A stretch of DNA of 64,000 nt from Lanius collurio (Eukaryota; Chordata; Aves; Passeriformes; Laniidae): positions 10,007,953-10,071,952 of the forward strand of contig JACBWW010000028.1 of assembly GCA_020086605.1 (NCBI GenBank). Direction: 5' to 3'. Shown here piece after piece: positions 37,370 through 50,100 of the stretch. Each line of letters opens with the position of its first letter. Positions within the stretch are counted from its first letter, which is position 1. Position numbers and translations under genes: made by a program. The notes beneath the pieces are model-generated. The model saw nothing but the letters and a program-made list of their open reading frames with translations. It had not been told where the DNA came from and did no database searches.

Positions 37370-40300
37370 GACTTTTGGCTCTGGCAGCTGTTTTGCACAC
37401 GTGGTGGTGTACCACAGCAAAGACTTTATCATATGAGCAATAAAAATATAATCCTAAAATCTTCAACCAGCCACTTTTTACAATGGACTGCTCCCTGTGG
37501 GTCTTGTTGCTACTGGTTATTTTGGAAAAATAATGTTTGTTCACCCTTCTCTCTTTCAGGTTTAAACTCATAACCAACATACTGTAATGTACTAATAGCT
37601 TGCAGTTACTCTAGTAGTTTTGATGGTATTTCAGTACATGACTGGGGACAATATTTAATTATAAACCCTTTGGTATGGTTAAGTTCCTTGGAAAGTAACC
37701 AATAACTGGAAAAAATGGACTTTTCTTCCTTTCTCATGTGTTCGGCAACAGTAAATTCCACAGAACAAATAGATTTCATCTCTGTTTGGTTTTAATAGCA
37801 GTTAATTTTGTTTTTCTTTTTCATTACAAAATTTTATTTTTTTTTTAGATTAAGTTCATCCCTATTTAACCACACTTAAGCTTTTGGATAAATTTTATCA
37901 TAAGCTCAAGACCCACAGGCTTGAACAGGAGTTCAGATCATACTTAAAATCAAAGATTTATTTGAAGAGCATTAGAGTGCTGAAATGCAGACTGATTTAG
38001 AGCTGTGTCTGCTTTCACTAGATGCAGATTGTCTGAAAGTCCATCAGCAGAGTTTTTTTTAGAATGGTCTTTCAATTTTTGTCAATCTTTCTTTGAGATG
38101 TATACACACAGAGACATATTTATATATTTGGGTATGCATATGCACCTAGAAGAAGATAGTGGTACTTATACCTGCAGATGTGTGTATCAAAATGGATCTA
38201 AATTTATATTTATAAGAGTTTCCCATTATTTTCTTTATCATTCTTGTGGGTGTTTTGACAAGAAGCCTGGATTAAAGAGCAGTACTATCTTGGGAATGTG
38301 CATTAGTAGAAGATGGTGTACAAACCACTATTTCTATATTTCATTTCTTCAGAGCCTACCTAGCAAACCTGGGAATTTTTCATTCTGCATACCTAACATC
38401 ATCCTGGATCCTGAGACTTGTTTATGAGCATGATCAAAACAAAATAACCACTACCTGCTAGTCAATTTGTTTCTTTTTTTTTTCTTTTCTCCCCTTTCAC
38501 TCCTCTCCCATCTCTGATTGGATTATTTTCTGGTATTTTGGCTATTTCAACTACCTCCGTGGCCTAGCACAATATCAAAGGAAAGAGTAGACTGAGGACT
38601 GAATTACAGGAATGCAACTCCACCTGGTATCACCCAAGCAGTATATTAAAACAAGACATAAGAAAACTTGGCAGGAATACTATATATTAGAGGATAATCT
38701 CTCAAAAATTTTTTTTGCCTGCAAGTGTTATAGGCACTTTCATTGTCCACACATTATTTTCTCATTTCTTTGATCTTTCCAGAAAAGAGGTGTCTAGTAA
38801 TGTTATTAGTGAATCAGAAATAAAAATGACAGGAAACACATTACAGTGCCTTAAAACATCATATATTTATTCACCAAGCACAAAAAGAATACATGTATTT
38901 GGCTGCAAAAATCAATTTTGTTTAACTTTTCAAGTCCAGCTTTGATGTGCATAGGTGGTCAACAGTACAAATAAACAAGTCTTGGAAAGAGAAATGAGAA
39001 CTCAATTTAATTGGATCTTAGCTTTCTAAATGCTATCTGCAAATTGTAAGTACAATATTCACTGTCAGACCATTTTAGTTATTCATCACTCCAAGGCTCT
39101 GCACGAGAAAATAATGTACATAGTTTACTTTGTCATCTCTTTGTAATTCATGCTTTTTCAAAGTACCCCTTCATTAATACTGTGAGGCTGTGCTTTCAGG
39201 TTTTTCTACTTTTTGGGCCTTTGATGGTTTTCTCCCCAAAATCTTAGAGCATACAATGAATAGACTAGAAAATTTGTTTTCTGCTCATATTTTGAGATGA
39301 CTTATATCCTGCAGTTTCCAGGTGAACCATATCCTTCTTGGCAGCTTTCATTGTCCTCTCGTTTCTAGCATATTTCTGTTAAAAGGCAGGGAGCTTCTGA
39401 CCCCTACATGGAGCAGCCTCATCTGTTTTTCCCTGGGGTTGAACAGACAAGTGTCACATCTGTCAGTACAAACTTCCACATCTAAACAGAAAACAAAGTT
39501 ACCAAATAAAATAGAAGGGACCTTCTGAGTGCCTTAAACTTGGATGCCCAGACTCGATGGTGATTCACAGGGCAGTTCTGCCTGCTGTGTGGCATTAAAT
39601 AGAGCAGCTATGTACCGTGACATGAGCAAGCGCCAGGCTGGTTCCTGGAGACGTGGCCAATTTTATGGAAAGAACCTCATGAATGGCCACTAATAATTCA
39701 GCCTGGATTTTCAGTGACTTCACAGAATTAGGTACCCAGCATATTTAGAACACCTCTGGAAACAAAGTGACTTAATAGCATGCCTCTCCATGAGGGTGTA
39801 GCAGCACCCAACAATCTGCCCTCACATTAGGACACCTTGAGATGGATTTGATTATGAAGAAAACCTTATTCAGAGCACAGCAAACAAAAAACCCACCCCA
39901 AATCAAAACAAACAAACAGAAAAGGAGTGAGCAGACCTTTTGCACAGCACTCAAATCCAGAGAGAGACTAACACTTATTTTGGAGGTGGACCTAAAGCAT
40001 TGATTAATGTTGGTCACTGTTAGGGTAAAAATAATACTGTCATCATAAGTTGTCAGTGAGCTATATCTTACTTAACCAGAAGTTTTGTGATTCTTTAAAA
40101 AATTGTAATTAATGACATTTAATTAGTTAAGGAATGTTCAACTGTGTTATTTAGCTGGTTTTGATTTAGATCAGTGTTGGCTGAGTGTCAGTAGAAAACC
40201 CTGAGAAATTACCTCACTACACCTACAGAAAGGAACTCCATGGACCCATATCCCTTAGAGAACTTAATAGTTGAAGAACAAAACTCAATAAAGAATTATT

Positions 40301-41248
40301 TAATGGTTGTCAGTTAACTAGAGATGAATTAGAAGTCATAGAACAAGACACATACCTTGAGAAAGTTAAGGAGACAAAGGCCTATACATCCCAGAAAACT
40401 TGATTAATACATTGCAGGTGCAGTAAGGGAGCCATTTCATAGTCGAGTACACCACACAAAACTTAATCAGTAGTAATTGTCTAAGCAGGACAGTAAATTT
40501 AATAAAACACTGTCATCTATGGATAAAATGTGGGTTATCCATTAAACAAAGATGGATGAAATGTTCTAGAAGTAATTAAAAGAAATACAACACATATACC
40601 ATGATGCAATAAATTGGGCAGATTTTTGGGACTGTCTATAAAAATACTTGGATGTTATAGTATATATAAATGCCTGGAAATTGTTGTTTCTTTGAACATT
40701 TCTATGGCAAATAAATTCCTGATATGTTCCCAATTTTGACTCAAAATTATAATTAGGAATGTTTGTCTAAAGGCTTTCTGTTGTTCGATTTAAAACTCTT
40801 TGTTTCTAGATATATTCGAAGGCTGTAGAAACAAGCACAAATGCCTGTGTCATTGAACAATGGGAACTAATATTTTGTGAAAGATTTCTGCCTACTTTCT
40901 TTTTTTGTATGTATGGAGAGGATGGGGTATTCTACATTCTGTGGGGTAGATAATGTTCCTCTTCAGTTGGAGGGCATTTGACAGTCTTACTAGGAAGTCC
41001 AGAAATTTTAACAGTCCTCTTAGGATTTACTCATTTTTTATTATCCTATTATACTCTTTCCCAAGACAGAGTACTGATTTAGTGATCATTTCATGGACCA
41101 TGTTAACCACAGGACAGAGACACAAGATATTTAATTCCAAATAACCTTCCAGTGATGTGTTAGATTTTGACCTTTATGTTTTTCAAATTCTGTACTGCTT
41201 AGTGTGTAACTCTGAAGTTTCTTGTAGCCTGTTAGTTTTGCTCTATCA
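37370..41248. other. Unannotated AT-rich sequence
   Basis: A 140-codon + frame at 38005-38427 contains the words EDSGTYTC, recalling an immunoglobulin domain, but has no other features of one. No gene called. Confidence 0.45.
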
Positions 41249-41426
41249 TGTTAGGTAGACATAAAAAAGCCTCTCCAGGCCTGCTTTTCAAGGACACCCA
41301 GACCATCCTAGGCCCAAAAGCTATAATCCACAAGAGCCTCTATGAGGGGCAAGTGGAGGAAAAATTACATCATTGAACTGAGGCTTTAATTGGAGAAGTA
41401 ACCCTGATATGCGAATGAACCAAACC

Positions 41427-41433
41427 TATAAAA
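41427..41433 (+). promoter_or_regulatory. TATA box of the short solo LTR
   Basis: TATAAAA lies about 90 bases upstream of the LTR's AATAAA. It points toward the secreted-protein gene 5.6 kb downstream. Confidence 0.5.
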
Positions 41434-41523
41434 GTGTGAAGAACTCATGACCTGTCTTCCATCTTGGGGTCCATCTTGAGCAACTGCCTGTGGCTCCCAG
41501 GGGGTACCTTTGAAGGCCTTTCA

Positions 41524-41529
41524 AATAAA
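41524..41529 (+). terminator. AATAAA poly-A signal of the short solo LTR
   Basis: This canonical hexamer in TTTCAAATAAATACC is followed by T-rich sequence. It has the expected position in R/U5. Confidence 0.5.
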
Positions 41530-41591
41530 TACCTATTTTATTCTTTTACTCCTGTCTAGTCTCTGTTTCTAGGAGGCCTAATAAGGCATCA

Positions 41592-44500
41592 CTAGTTATA
41601 ATGGGTAGCTCTACATGACTTCTGGCTTTTTAGTAGCAGCTTTTCTTATTTAGTTAAATGGAGTCTTGTTCCCTGAGAAAGCTGTCTGGGCTCATGGTTC
41701 ATTTTTCTAGGAAGGAGTCAAAAAATAGTTTGAATTACAAAATCTTACATTTACAATGTTTTTTTTTTTTTTTAACGTTACCAAAAATCCAAAAGTTGGA
41801 ACCTGGAAATAACATTAATATATTGTTGAATTAATCAGCAAGACCCTTCAACTTTCCTGCATAAAAATTCTGCCAATAGCATATAAGTAAACTGAGAGAC
41901 TATTAAGTATTCTGCTGCAGTCTGTGAGACTGGCTGCCCATGTGAAAGAACTGAAGAAAAGACAACTAAACAAGCAGAAGATAAATAGTGTAATGAACAC
42001 ATTTTTGGTAGTAACATTATGTGCTCCTGCTAGACATCTTCATTGATCTCTGTGCTTTGTTTTTTTATGAATTTAATCAAACTCTTTGAGTGAGAAAACA
42101 CTCAGACTTTCAGATTGGCATATATTAAAAACAATTTGTCTCTGGTATGAGCCATGTATTTCTGCAGACACTCTTTTCAGTCCCTGAAGTTATGAAAGTT
42201 TTTGAAATTTAAATTAGAAGATGTATGGGTTGGAATGGTACACCAAAAATATGTGACACAATTCCTTTTAGCAAATCACCACCTGCTCTGAACTCCAGCT
42301 ATCAGAAAAGGTTTCAGGTGCACCAGAAAAAAATAAATGCACTAAAAGCTATCCAGGGTTGCATTTTCATGCACAGTTGATCTCTTTTCTGTTTTTCTTA
42401 GAGTATTGTGCATTCATTTCATAACACACAATTTCACAACATGCATAAGGTTGTTGTTCTTACATATAACTAAAATTGTCTGTGTGATCTTGAGGAACAA
42501 AGTAACTCTAATGGGATGTGTCAGGAAGAAAAGTTGAAAGTAATTACAGCTTTTTGACAAAACTAACAATTTTTAAGTCTTGCGCCATGATCAAGTTTTC
42601 ATACAGTACAAACTGCTTGATCAAAACCAGGCACTTGGAACTTTTGAAGATAAATAAGTATTCATTCCATCAGCCTGTGAAATTAAAATAAATTCAGGAA
42701 TTTTTCATACAATCACTTTTTTCCCCCTAGTTATAACTTTCTCATGATCAAATGTACAATCCCTTCCTTGTCTTTCTCAAAAGTCTACTTTTTCTGTGAT
42801 ATATGCAGCGAATCAAGACAATATATATTTGACCAGTTATTCTCTTTCTCCCTGTCCACTTGCTGATCTCTCTAAAATCCTTAATTCTGGGGCAGAGATA
42901 GTTTTTTTTTTTTACCTGAAAATAAACTGTGTATACAAATATCTGTAAGGAATAGCTGTGAGTCTAATGTTCTCATATAAATTAAAGCTGAGTGATTAAA
43001 AATTTTCTTCCTACAAAAATAGACTCACAGAAATTTTTTTCCAACATGTTAAAAACATCACCACATAAAATTAATTTTTCTTTATTTCGTATTTTTCTCC
43101 AGTTTCTGTATTTTTCTTTATAACAATAAAGAAAAAATAAGGGTAAATAGTGGAAGAAATTTGAAATTAAGAAAGGGAAAACTAAAATATCTGAGTTTTA
43201 CTTTTGGATGTCCTCCAAGATGCAACTGACAATTATTATTTTATTTAAATCTATAAAATATGGTAATTGTGAATTTTGAAGTGATTAATAGTCCAACTAT
43301 TTGCAGCTACAAATAAATAACAGCTCAGTAATAATTTCTGATGTTTTTTAAATTACCACACAGAGAAGGAGAAAGAAATATCTGTTCTGCATGTGTCTGG
43401 CTGAGCGCGTGTTGAAACTACCTTTTAACGTTGACACTGAACTACAAAGACGAATTAGGGCATCTATTTCTTTTGTTTTCATCCACTTACCTATTTCACA
43501 ATGTTATAAAAGTTTTGGTGTTTTATACATTTAAGCATACTCACTGTTCCTAAATGTTGAGTATATCAAGAATTAAATAGTTGTGTGAACAGGAATGAAA
43601 TTGTATTCATTGTTATGTGTCTGCTAAAATTTCTGTGTGCTTTTTCTTGTACGGGCTTAGAAAATTCATATGCTGACCTTCTCAACACTTTTGCTTATTG
43701 TGAAAGGCTCAGCATAGTCTTTAGTAGAAGTTCTTGAGAAAAAGAGAAAAACAGGTCTCTTCCATAGCTACAGTGCATAGGGCAAAAGACTAGTGGAATT
43801 CAAATTAATCTTCATTCAGGTTAAATATTAGAACACTTTAGATGATAAAATATGTAAGAGTACTGCAACTACCTTTGAAAGGTAAGGACAAGGGAGCGCT
43901 GCAGCTAACTGCCTGAAATACTTGCAGAGCTGCTGTAACTTGGATTCTTAGGAGTGTCTGTCATGAGAGACACAGAGAAGGTGGACACCTCCATGGGCAC
44001 AGATTAAAAGAGTCCCCCGAGATGCTGTTCAACTCCAACACTCAGTTACAGAAAGCATTTGCAAGTAAAATGAACTACCTACCTCTATTCTCATAATCAC
44101 CATCATATATCCAGCATTTAACATTTTGTGTTTACTGATGTTTGCAGTGGTGAGAGGGAGAGTATATGTCATTGCTTGTTCTAGTAAAGCTCAGTAGACA
44201 GGAAAAAAATCTGTCATTTTATCCATTTTAGTATTGTACAGTATTTTCTTGCCCATTTATTTGGCTGGTAATGTTCATCAACACCCTGAGGAATTCATTA
44301 AAACTGGAATCTTCTGTTATCAATTTATAAAATGCATCCAATAAGATATATTGAGAAATCTACATCCATAGTGTATGAACATCTGATTTCCATTTCCATT
44401 TTGGATGCAACGGGCTATGTTTCTAAAAAGAACCACCAGTTCTTTCACACATAAAAACTTCTCTTCCTTCCCTTTCAATGCCTTCCCTCTCAGTGTCTCC

Positions 44501-46296
44501 TCTCCAGGTCAGCTAGGAATAAATTTTTAGGAAGCATATTTTCTTGTTTGCAAACTTGTGAAAGTATCAGTGCCTCTTCCAAACTACTTCTTACTCCCAG
44601 TAATTCGTAGTCTCAAAGAAGCAAGCAAGAAAAGAATAGATGGAATTTGACTGCAGAGTGGCCTTAGGATGAAGAGAACACATTTTCTTTCAAGAACAAT
44701 TACATTTCAAATGCAGTATTTTGTGGTTGAAGGTCAAGACTGTTGAGGATGGAGTTTTGCCCAGCTCTTCGATGTATCCACTTTCTTCTTCATTCTCCTT
44801 TCTCCATCCAAATTTTGCACGTGCTCCTAATGGCCATGGTAGAAAGGTGCCAGTGATTCCAGTAATGGTATTGAGATTACAATACTCAGAAAATTTCACA
44901 CACAAATATATCTCAAGATTTCTGAGCGATGAAAGATATCTTTTCCCAAACAGTTTTATAATACTTCACTTATTTGATAATTCACCTCAAGAATTTATAA
45001 CAGTTTGCAAAAGGTCCTTCAGTTAAATTGTTACGAGAAGTCTGTTAATACATATTCAGGGGAAAGGAGAAAGAAAAGGAATAATATCGCAGTAATGGAG
45101 CACAAGACAGGACTTAACAGTTTCCAGTGTCTGCTGAAATAATAATTTGAATTGCTTGTTTGGAAAAGGGCTGTTATTTTACTGAAAACTTTTATTGAAA
45201 AGATGATGTGCTCTCAACGTCAATTTTCATTAATTTCCATTGCAATTTCCTACACTTTCATCTCTCAAAAGACAAATCTTTCCTTACCAAAATCAGCATC
45301 ATCAGCTCTACAGAGATTTCTCTTATGTGCCCCTTTTAAGGAGGAATTCAACTATTAAATGTAAAAAGAAAGGCTGTCTGTAGTCCACTTACCACACCAA
45401 ACAGAACTGGCTGTCCTGATTAAAAGTCAGTTTGGCTACACTTTCAGAGCAGTCTTATGGCTATTAAAAATGCGTTCAATGAGCAAGGCTTCAAGATAAA
45501 AGGGGTACATGCCAAAAAACTGCAACAAATGCCATTTGTCATTTTCCCATTTTGGCATTTGTGCATGCTGTCTTTGGCATTGGTCCTCCAGATGTACAGC
45601 CTGCAGATGAGAGTTGAGCACATTATGTAAAACAGATTGACTGTTTCATGCTTCTGCACAGCAAAGTGAAGGGAAGATTGCAGCAAACATAAGCCAAGAT
45701 ACTCTAGACAGAAAGTGAGATAACAAAAGAAATGAAAACACCTACACAGGACTTTGTGTCAATTTTATGCTTACAGAATTTATGATGACCCTTAAATACG
45801 TCCATATACTGCTGTTTCAGAGTTCTGTAAAAGCCCTTGCTCTTCTGTATTTATTAGTATTACTACTGTTAGATTAAAATTTGTGATATATTTACTCTAT
45901 GGCTGTACAGGCATATCCAGGTAATACCAGAATTAGTTTATTGTTCCAAAACAAATTTTCCTGTAAGAACAGCACAGTCTGTGATACCACAAAGCACTGT
46001 ATTCTGCTGAAGTGTCACATGGACAGTAATAGTGTCAGGTTTTGAGGTAAGGGGATACAAAGTGAAAGAAGTGTTTTTTGATTCCTCCCTCTGCTGAGGG
46101 CATATTTGAAGGGAAAAACATCCAAATATGTCAGGCCAAAATAAGAGCAAAACGCCACTTATGATTCCACTATTAATTCTTAGTTCCATGAAACAGCAAT
46201 TCAGCTGCTCCCGTAGGATGGTCTCATTCAACAGGGGTTGCTTTCCCTGAAGTGCTGTACTGTTTTTTGACACTTCCCCACAGATCCTTGCAGGTC
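41592..46296. other. Unannotated AT-rich sequence
   Basis: Only short frames. A 71-codon minus-strand frame at 44690-44905 reads more like a normal protein than its neighbours but has no clear splice sites. Confidence 0.45.
41759..41773. repeat. T15 run
   Basis: Homopolymer of 15 T about 170 bases after the short solo LTR. Confidence 0.8.
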
Positions 46297-46420
46297 TGTC
46301 ATGGTTTAATCCCAGACAGCAACCAAACTGAGACTGGAGAGAAAAACAGAGGGGTAAAAACTAGAAAAATTCATGGGATGAAATAAAGACGGTTTAATAG
46401 GTGCACCAAAAGCCATACTT
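46297..46420 (-). mobile_element. LTR end fragment, same family as the remnant at 8165
   Basis: TGTCATGGTTTAATCCCAGACAGCAACCAAACTGAG is split from further LTR blocks (GGGTAAAAACTAGAAAAATTC, ACGGTTTAATAGG), and homology is lost near 46420. Unlike the copy at 8165 there is no primer-binding site on its left, so it derives from a solo LTR or a 3' LTR. It lies about 620 bases upstream of the secreted-protein start codon. Confidence 0.65.
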
Positions 46421-47040
46421 ACGATTTTTTAGAGACGTGTATTTTCAAAAAAAATCATGAAATTCTACCATGGGGGTTTTAGGGTGTTTTCAGCCTTGAT
46501 TTCAATTCAATAATTGTTACAAAAATAACTCCCTAAAAATAATTATGTGTGACAGCTTCCCTATTTGTTCTATTTCAATGTTCTTTCATATTTAATTTGC
46601 TCAGTTTAAGATCTAGAAGATGCCTTTTCCTTCTGTCAGACAGCAAACTCAGCTGGGTACCTGAAAGATCAAGCTGTGGTCTTTTTACTTCTTAAATTAT
46701 ATGCAGGTACAATCTTGTCAGCTTGAAATCAACTGACAATTTGTTTGATGACAAGTAAGGTGGGGTGACACCCTGCTCATTAGTTTGTTCTTCTGGTGAT
46801 ATTTTTGTACTAGGCTATTGCAGAGATTGAAAGCTTTAGAAATACAGTTTTCCTTCTGTTTATTCTAAACCATCGACTTCCACTGACAGTTTTCTGCCTC
46901 TTGTTAATCAATTTGTCCTGACTGGTGCTTTTAGTTTGAGTGTTTAGAGGTCAGCAAACCACTGCAGAAGCATAATTGCATGAGTATATTGATGGTATCT
47001 CTTGTGCTTGCAGTACTTTGGTACCAGAGGATTGTTGAAG
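46421..47040 (+). other. Upstream region of the secreted-protein gene
   Basis: This stretch must hold either the promoter or the end of a 5' intron. A CTTGTGCTTGCAG acceptor-like site ends at 47013, 27 bases before the ATG. No clear TATA box or CpG island is visible. Confidence 0.4.
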
Positions 47041-47146
47041 ATGAATACCTTCCATTCATTCATACTTCACATCCTTGTTGTGGTGCTGTGTCTGCTGGAT
47101 GCCACAGCTTCTTCTGAAGGTGCCCAGCATGAGCATCAGGACCAGT
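47041..47146 (+). CDS. Exon 1 of a three-exon gene for a small secreted cysteine-rich, cytokine-like protein (163 aa)
   Basis: This exon gives residues 1-35 and the first base of codon 36. The ATG has A at -3. Residues 7-19 are strongly hydrophobic and followed by DATASS, a typical signal peptide with cleavage expected near residues 23-25. The exon ends CAG-T before GTAAGA, a good phase-1 donor; without splicing the frame reaches a stop shortly after. Joined to 53055-53150 and 53269-53558 it gives 492 coding bases (163 codons plus stop). The mature protein has eight cysteines (46, 59, 64, 68, 85, 93, 153, 154), no N-glycosylation sequon, no later membrane segment, and helix-like stretches at about 95-118 and 136-160. 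It should be secreted. Family is uncertain: the C-terminal part loosely resembles interleukin-7, but the exon layout and the region after the signal peptide do not match. A possible acceptor (CAG at 47011-47013) suggests a 5' noncoding exon upstream. Confidence 0.72.
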
Positions 47147-50100
47147 GTAAGAGATGTAATTTCCGTCTGTTCAGCATATAATTTCTTTGACATTGAGCTG
47201 CATTTATGATACAATTGTTTTTTCTGCCATTTTAGACACAGCTCTGAAATCTTTTATGGTTGTGAGCTTTAGAACTATTTAAAAATGGAAGAATAGGCAA
47301 AATGTGTGTGTTTCATCAGTTCTATTACTAGTTCCGAAGAGTATTTTATGATGTGCTAGATGCAGAATTACAGTAGACTAATTCAGGAAGGACATGAAGC
47401 TTGATCCTTCTTTATGGAGATATCATTTTGTATTCCAGGAGCTTTAAAGCTTAAGGAAGGAAGCCTAACAAACACAGCGATAAACCCAGCACAGAAGCTA
47501 GAAAAGAATATGCTGTCAATCCAGGGTCCCCAGAATGACTGAATTTGACTGGTAGTACTGAGATGTACCAAAAATTCATCCCTGTAAGAGTTTGGACACC
47601 CTCAGTAACTCTGTGTTCTGAATAAAGGCTGGATTTAAGCACACCTTTGAATATGTTGCATGTTTTCTGCCCAAATATAGAACTTCAGCATAAACAATAA
47701 CACATGGGAGAAATATTTTCTGCTTTGCATTTGTTTTCATAGTTCCCCTCAACATTGTGAAGATTATTTTCATGTCTCTGGCTAAGAACAAAAATTGTTA
47801 GGATAAGTATAAATATTAATATGAGCTTTCAGGAGAAAGAAAAAGGAATGAAGCAGCATTTATTTTATCATGATTTTTTTCTAATTTTGTTTTTTTCCCT
47901 ATTACAAATTCTTAGACTCTGTTGCCTAAACAAATATAAGTCTTTTATGCTGTTATGAAAGACCTGGTTACCTCATTTGAAATTTGCTACATGAATTTTC
48001 TTTTTCAATTTAGCCATGCCTATTTATCTGTTTGCCGAGTAGCAAAAAGTGTAGAAATATCATTAACAATTTACTATTTAGTTGTATAAGGATGGTATGT
48101 GCAGCTTTTTATGCAATTATATAAACACTTCCAATAAAATGAAGGAAAACAGATATCCTGAGAGAGAATGGAAATGTGTATGAACCATAACGTGAAAACA
48201 AATAGTTTCAAATACTTTCATTGTGAAACAATCTCATCCATCTAAATATTATTTTTCTATATCCCTGTGCTAGACCTGAATAAAATTAATTTTGTAGAAG
48301 TATTTAAATGTGTATCTTTGGCTCTGCTTAGTACACTCCAGAATATTCACAAAATTAATCTACTAATACACAAAGTTCATGAATACAGCCAATGTCTCTG
48401 TTAAATAAGGCATTCGGGAAATATGTGATCGCTTTTCTGCGATGATATTCTTTGTAGAAGGTGCTTTCACGAGGGTCCAGCACACTTCAGGATTGTAAAT
48501 TGTTAATAAAAGATACCTTCTATCTCATTAGCTGTATATTATGGAAATCTACATAAGCTGCTACTTCTACTTTCATTAAAATAGCAATTGGTTAAAAGAG
48601 GGGGAGCAACATTGTGTCTTTGCAATTAAATTGGATTTGTAAGAAAGGTAGAAGCTCACAGTTTTACAATTTCTTCGTCTATAATTTAAAAGAGCCATAT
48701 GACATGAAAACTGATGAATAATTCATGCTTCATTTATTAGCCTGGTAACCCTATTTCTGGCCTCATAAAAATGAGGATAATAATTTTTTCCTTTTCACAA
48801 AGCACTGGAGAACTGTGTGCATGTGTATGCACGTGCGTGCTTTTTGTGCTCATGTATTTCAGTGTATGTTTGTGCATGAATACTTTAATCAAAAATGAAG
48901 GTTCTGTAATCATTTCTACTGTACAGTACATGCACAAATTACATTGTGAATGGGAGACCTCACACTTACATCAACAATAAGGACTGCAATGCTAAAACTC
49001 ATCAGTATGAGACAAGTTTTCTCATGGGTTGGCATTTTCACACAGGCACTGAAGAATAGCTCAGCCCCAGATCATCCTGCTTGAAACACAAAAGCCACCT
49101 AGTTATCCTTGCTCACTCTAGCATAAATGTGGGAACAAATCCAACAAATGCCTTCCTGGAAAACAGCAGATAAAAGAGAAACGGAAGACGGATATTTCTT
49201 AGTTCTTCCCTGGGTTGTGTGCACCAAAATTGCGGCAATAAGGCAAAAGAATTGTTACTGAAGGAAGTTTTCCTGAAAGTTCTTTAAGTATTTAAAAACT
49301 TTATAAAAATAGACTGAAACTGAAATACAATCCAGTTTCCTCTTAAGGATGCAGCTGACAACCTCATCAGTATCTAACCAATATTTTTCTATCAAAAATG
49401 GCACTTTAAGAAAGGAAATCCTCTTGCTGAACTAATTCAATTGCAACACCATTCTGTTTTGCAAGAAAAATTGAAAAGATTAAATATGATTGAACAGTAT
49501 GTTTTGAAATTTTTTGTTCCACATGACTTTATTAAGTTGAAAAGAATCAGAAGACAATGATCCGATATTATTTCAATTACACATTTTTATTATGTTGAAG
49601 TGGCTTTCTTCCTCTTGCTATTTCATTTTACAGAAAGTTTCTTAACCCCCAGCCCCATAGCTATTTTTACCTGCTGCATACCCAATGTATCATTACCTGG
49701 CAGCCTGGAGAAAAGCTGCTCTTGAACTTCTTCTTGTAAATAAACATGGTTATGATGGTTTTTTCATTATTACAATAATTAAAACACAGCTAAAAGTAAA
49801 ATCTTTATTGATAGCAGGTAAAAATAGCTTTCAAAGAAAACATTTAGTTTGCTATTCTTTCTAAGCATGTGTCTAAACCTGCATGTTGAAAAATGGATTT
49901 ATTTTACAGAAGGTGGTCAGCCACCCTTCACCTACAAATGCAGTAATCGTAATAATTACTGAGCACAGAGAGATTGCTTCATTGTGTCAGCAAAAATGCC
50001 ACCATTGGTACCCTTTCTCAAGCACTGAAGCTACTATGGCATCTGTATTTCATCTCACAACATATTTTGTTATAGTCTTTAAAACTGACTTTAAAAAAAA

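Larger units (their letters stand above)
41249..41591 (+). mobile_element. Short solo LTR (about 340 bp) with TATA box and poly-A signal
   Basis: It begins TGTTAGGTAGACATAAAAAAG and ends near CCTAATAAGGCATCA. TATAAAA lies at 41427-41433 and AATAAA at 41524-41529, followed by a CTGTCTAGTCTCTGTTTC U5-like part. The flanks TATCA (41244-41248) and CATCA (41587-41591) may be a diverged 5-base target-site duplication, in which case the LTR ends at 41586. Nothing internal to a provirus remains. Confidence 0.65.

Noticed and set aside
38005..38427. 140-codon + frame containing EDSGTYTC, like the end of an immunoglobulin domain
   Set aside because: The first cysteine and tryptophan of an Ig fold are not at the expected spacing, the rest is low in domain features, and no splice sites frame it.
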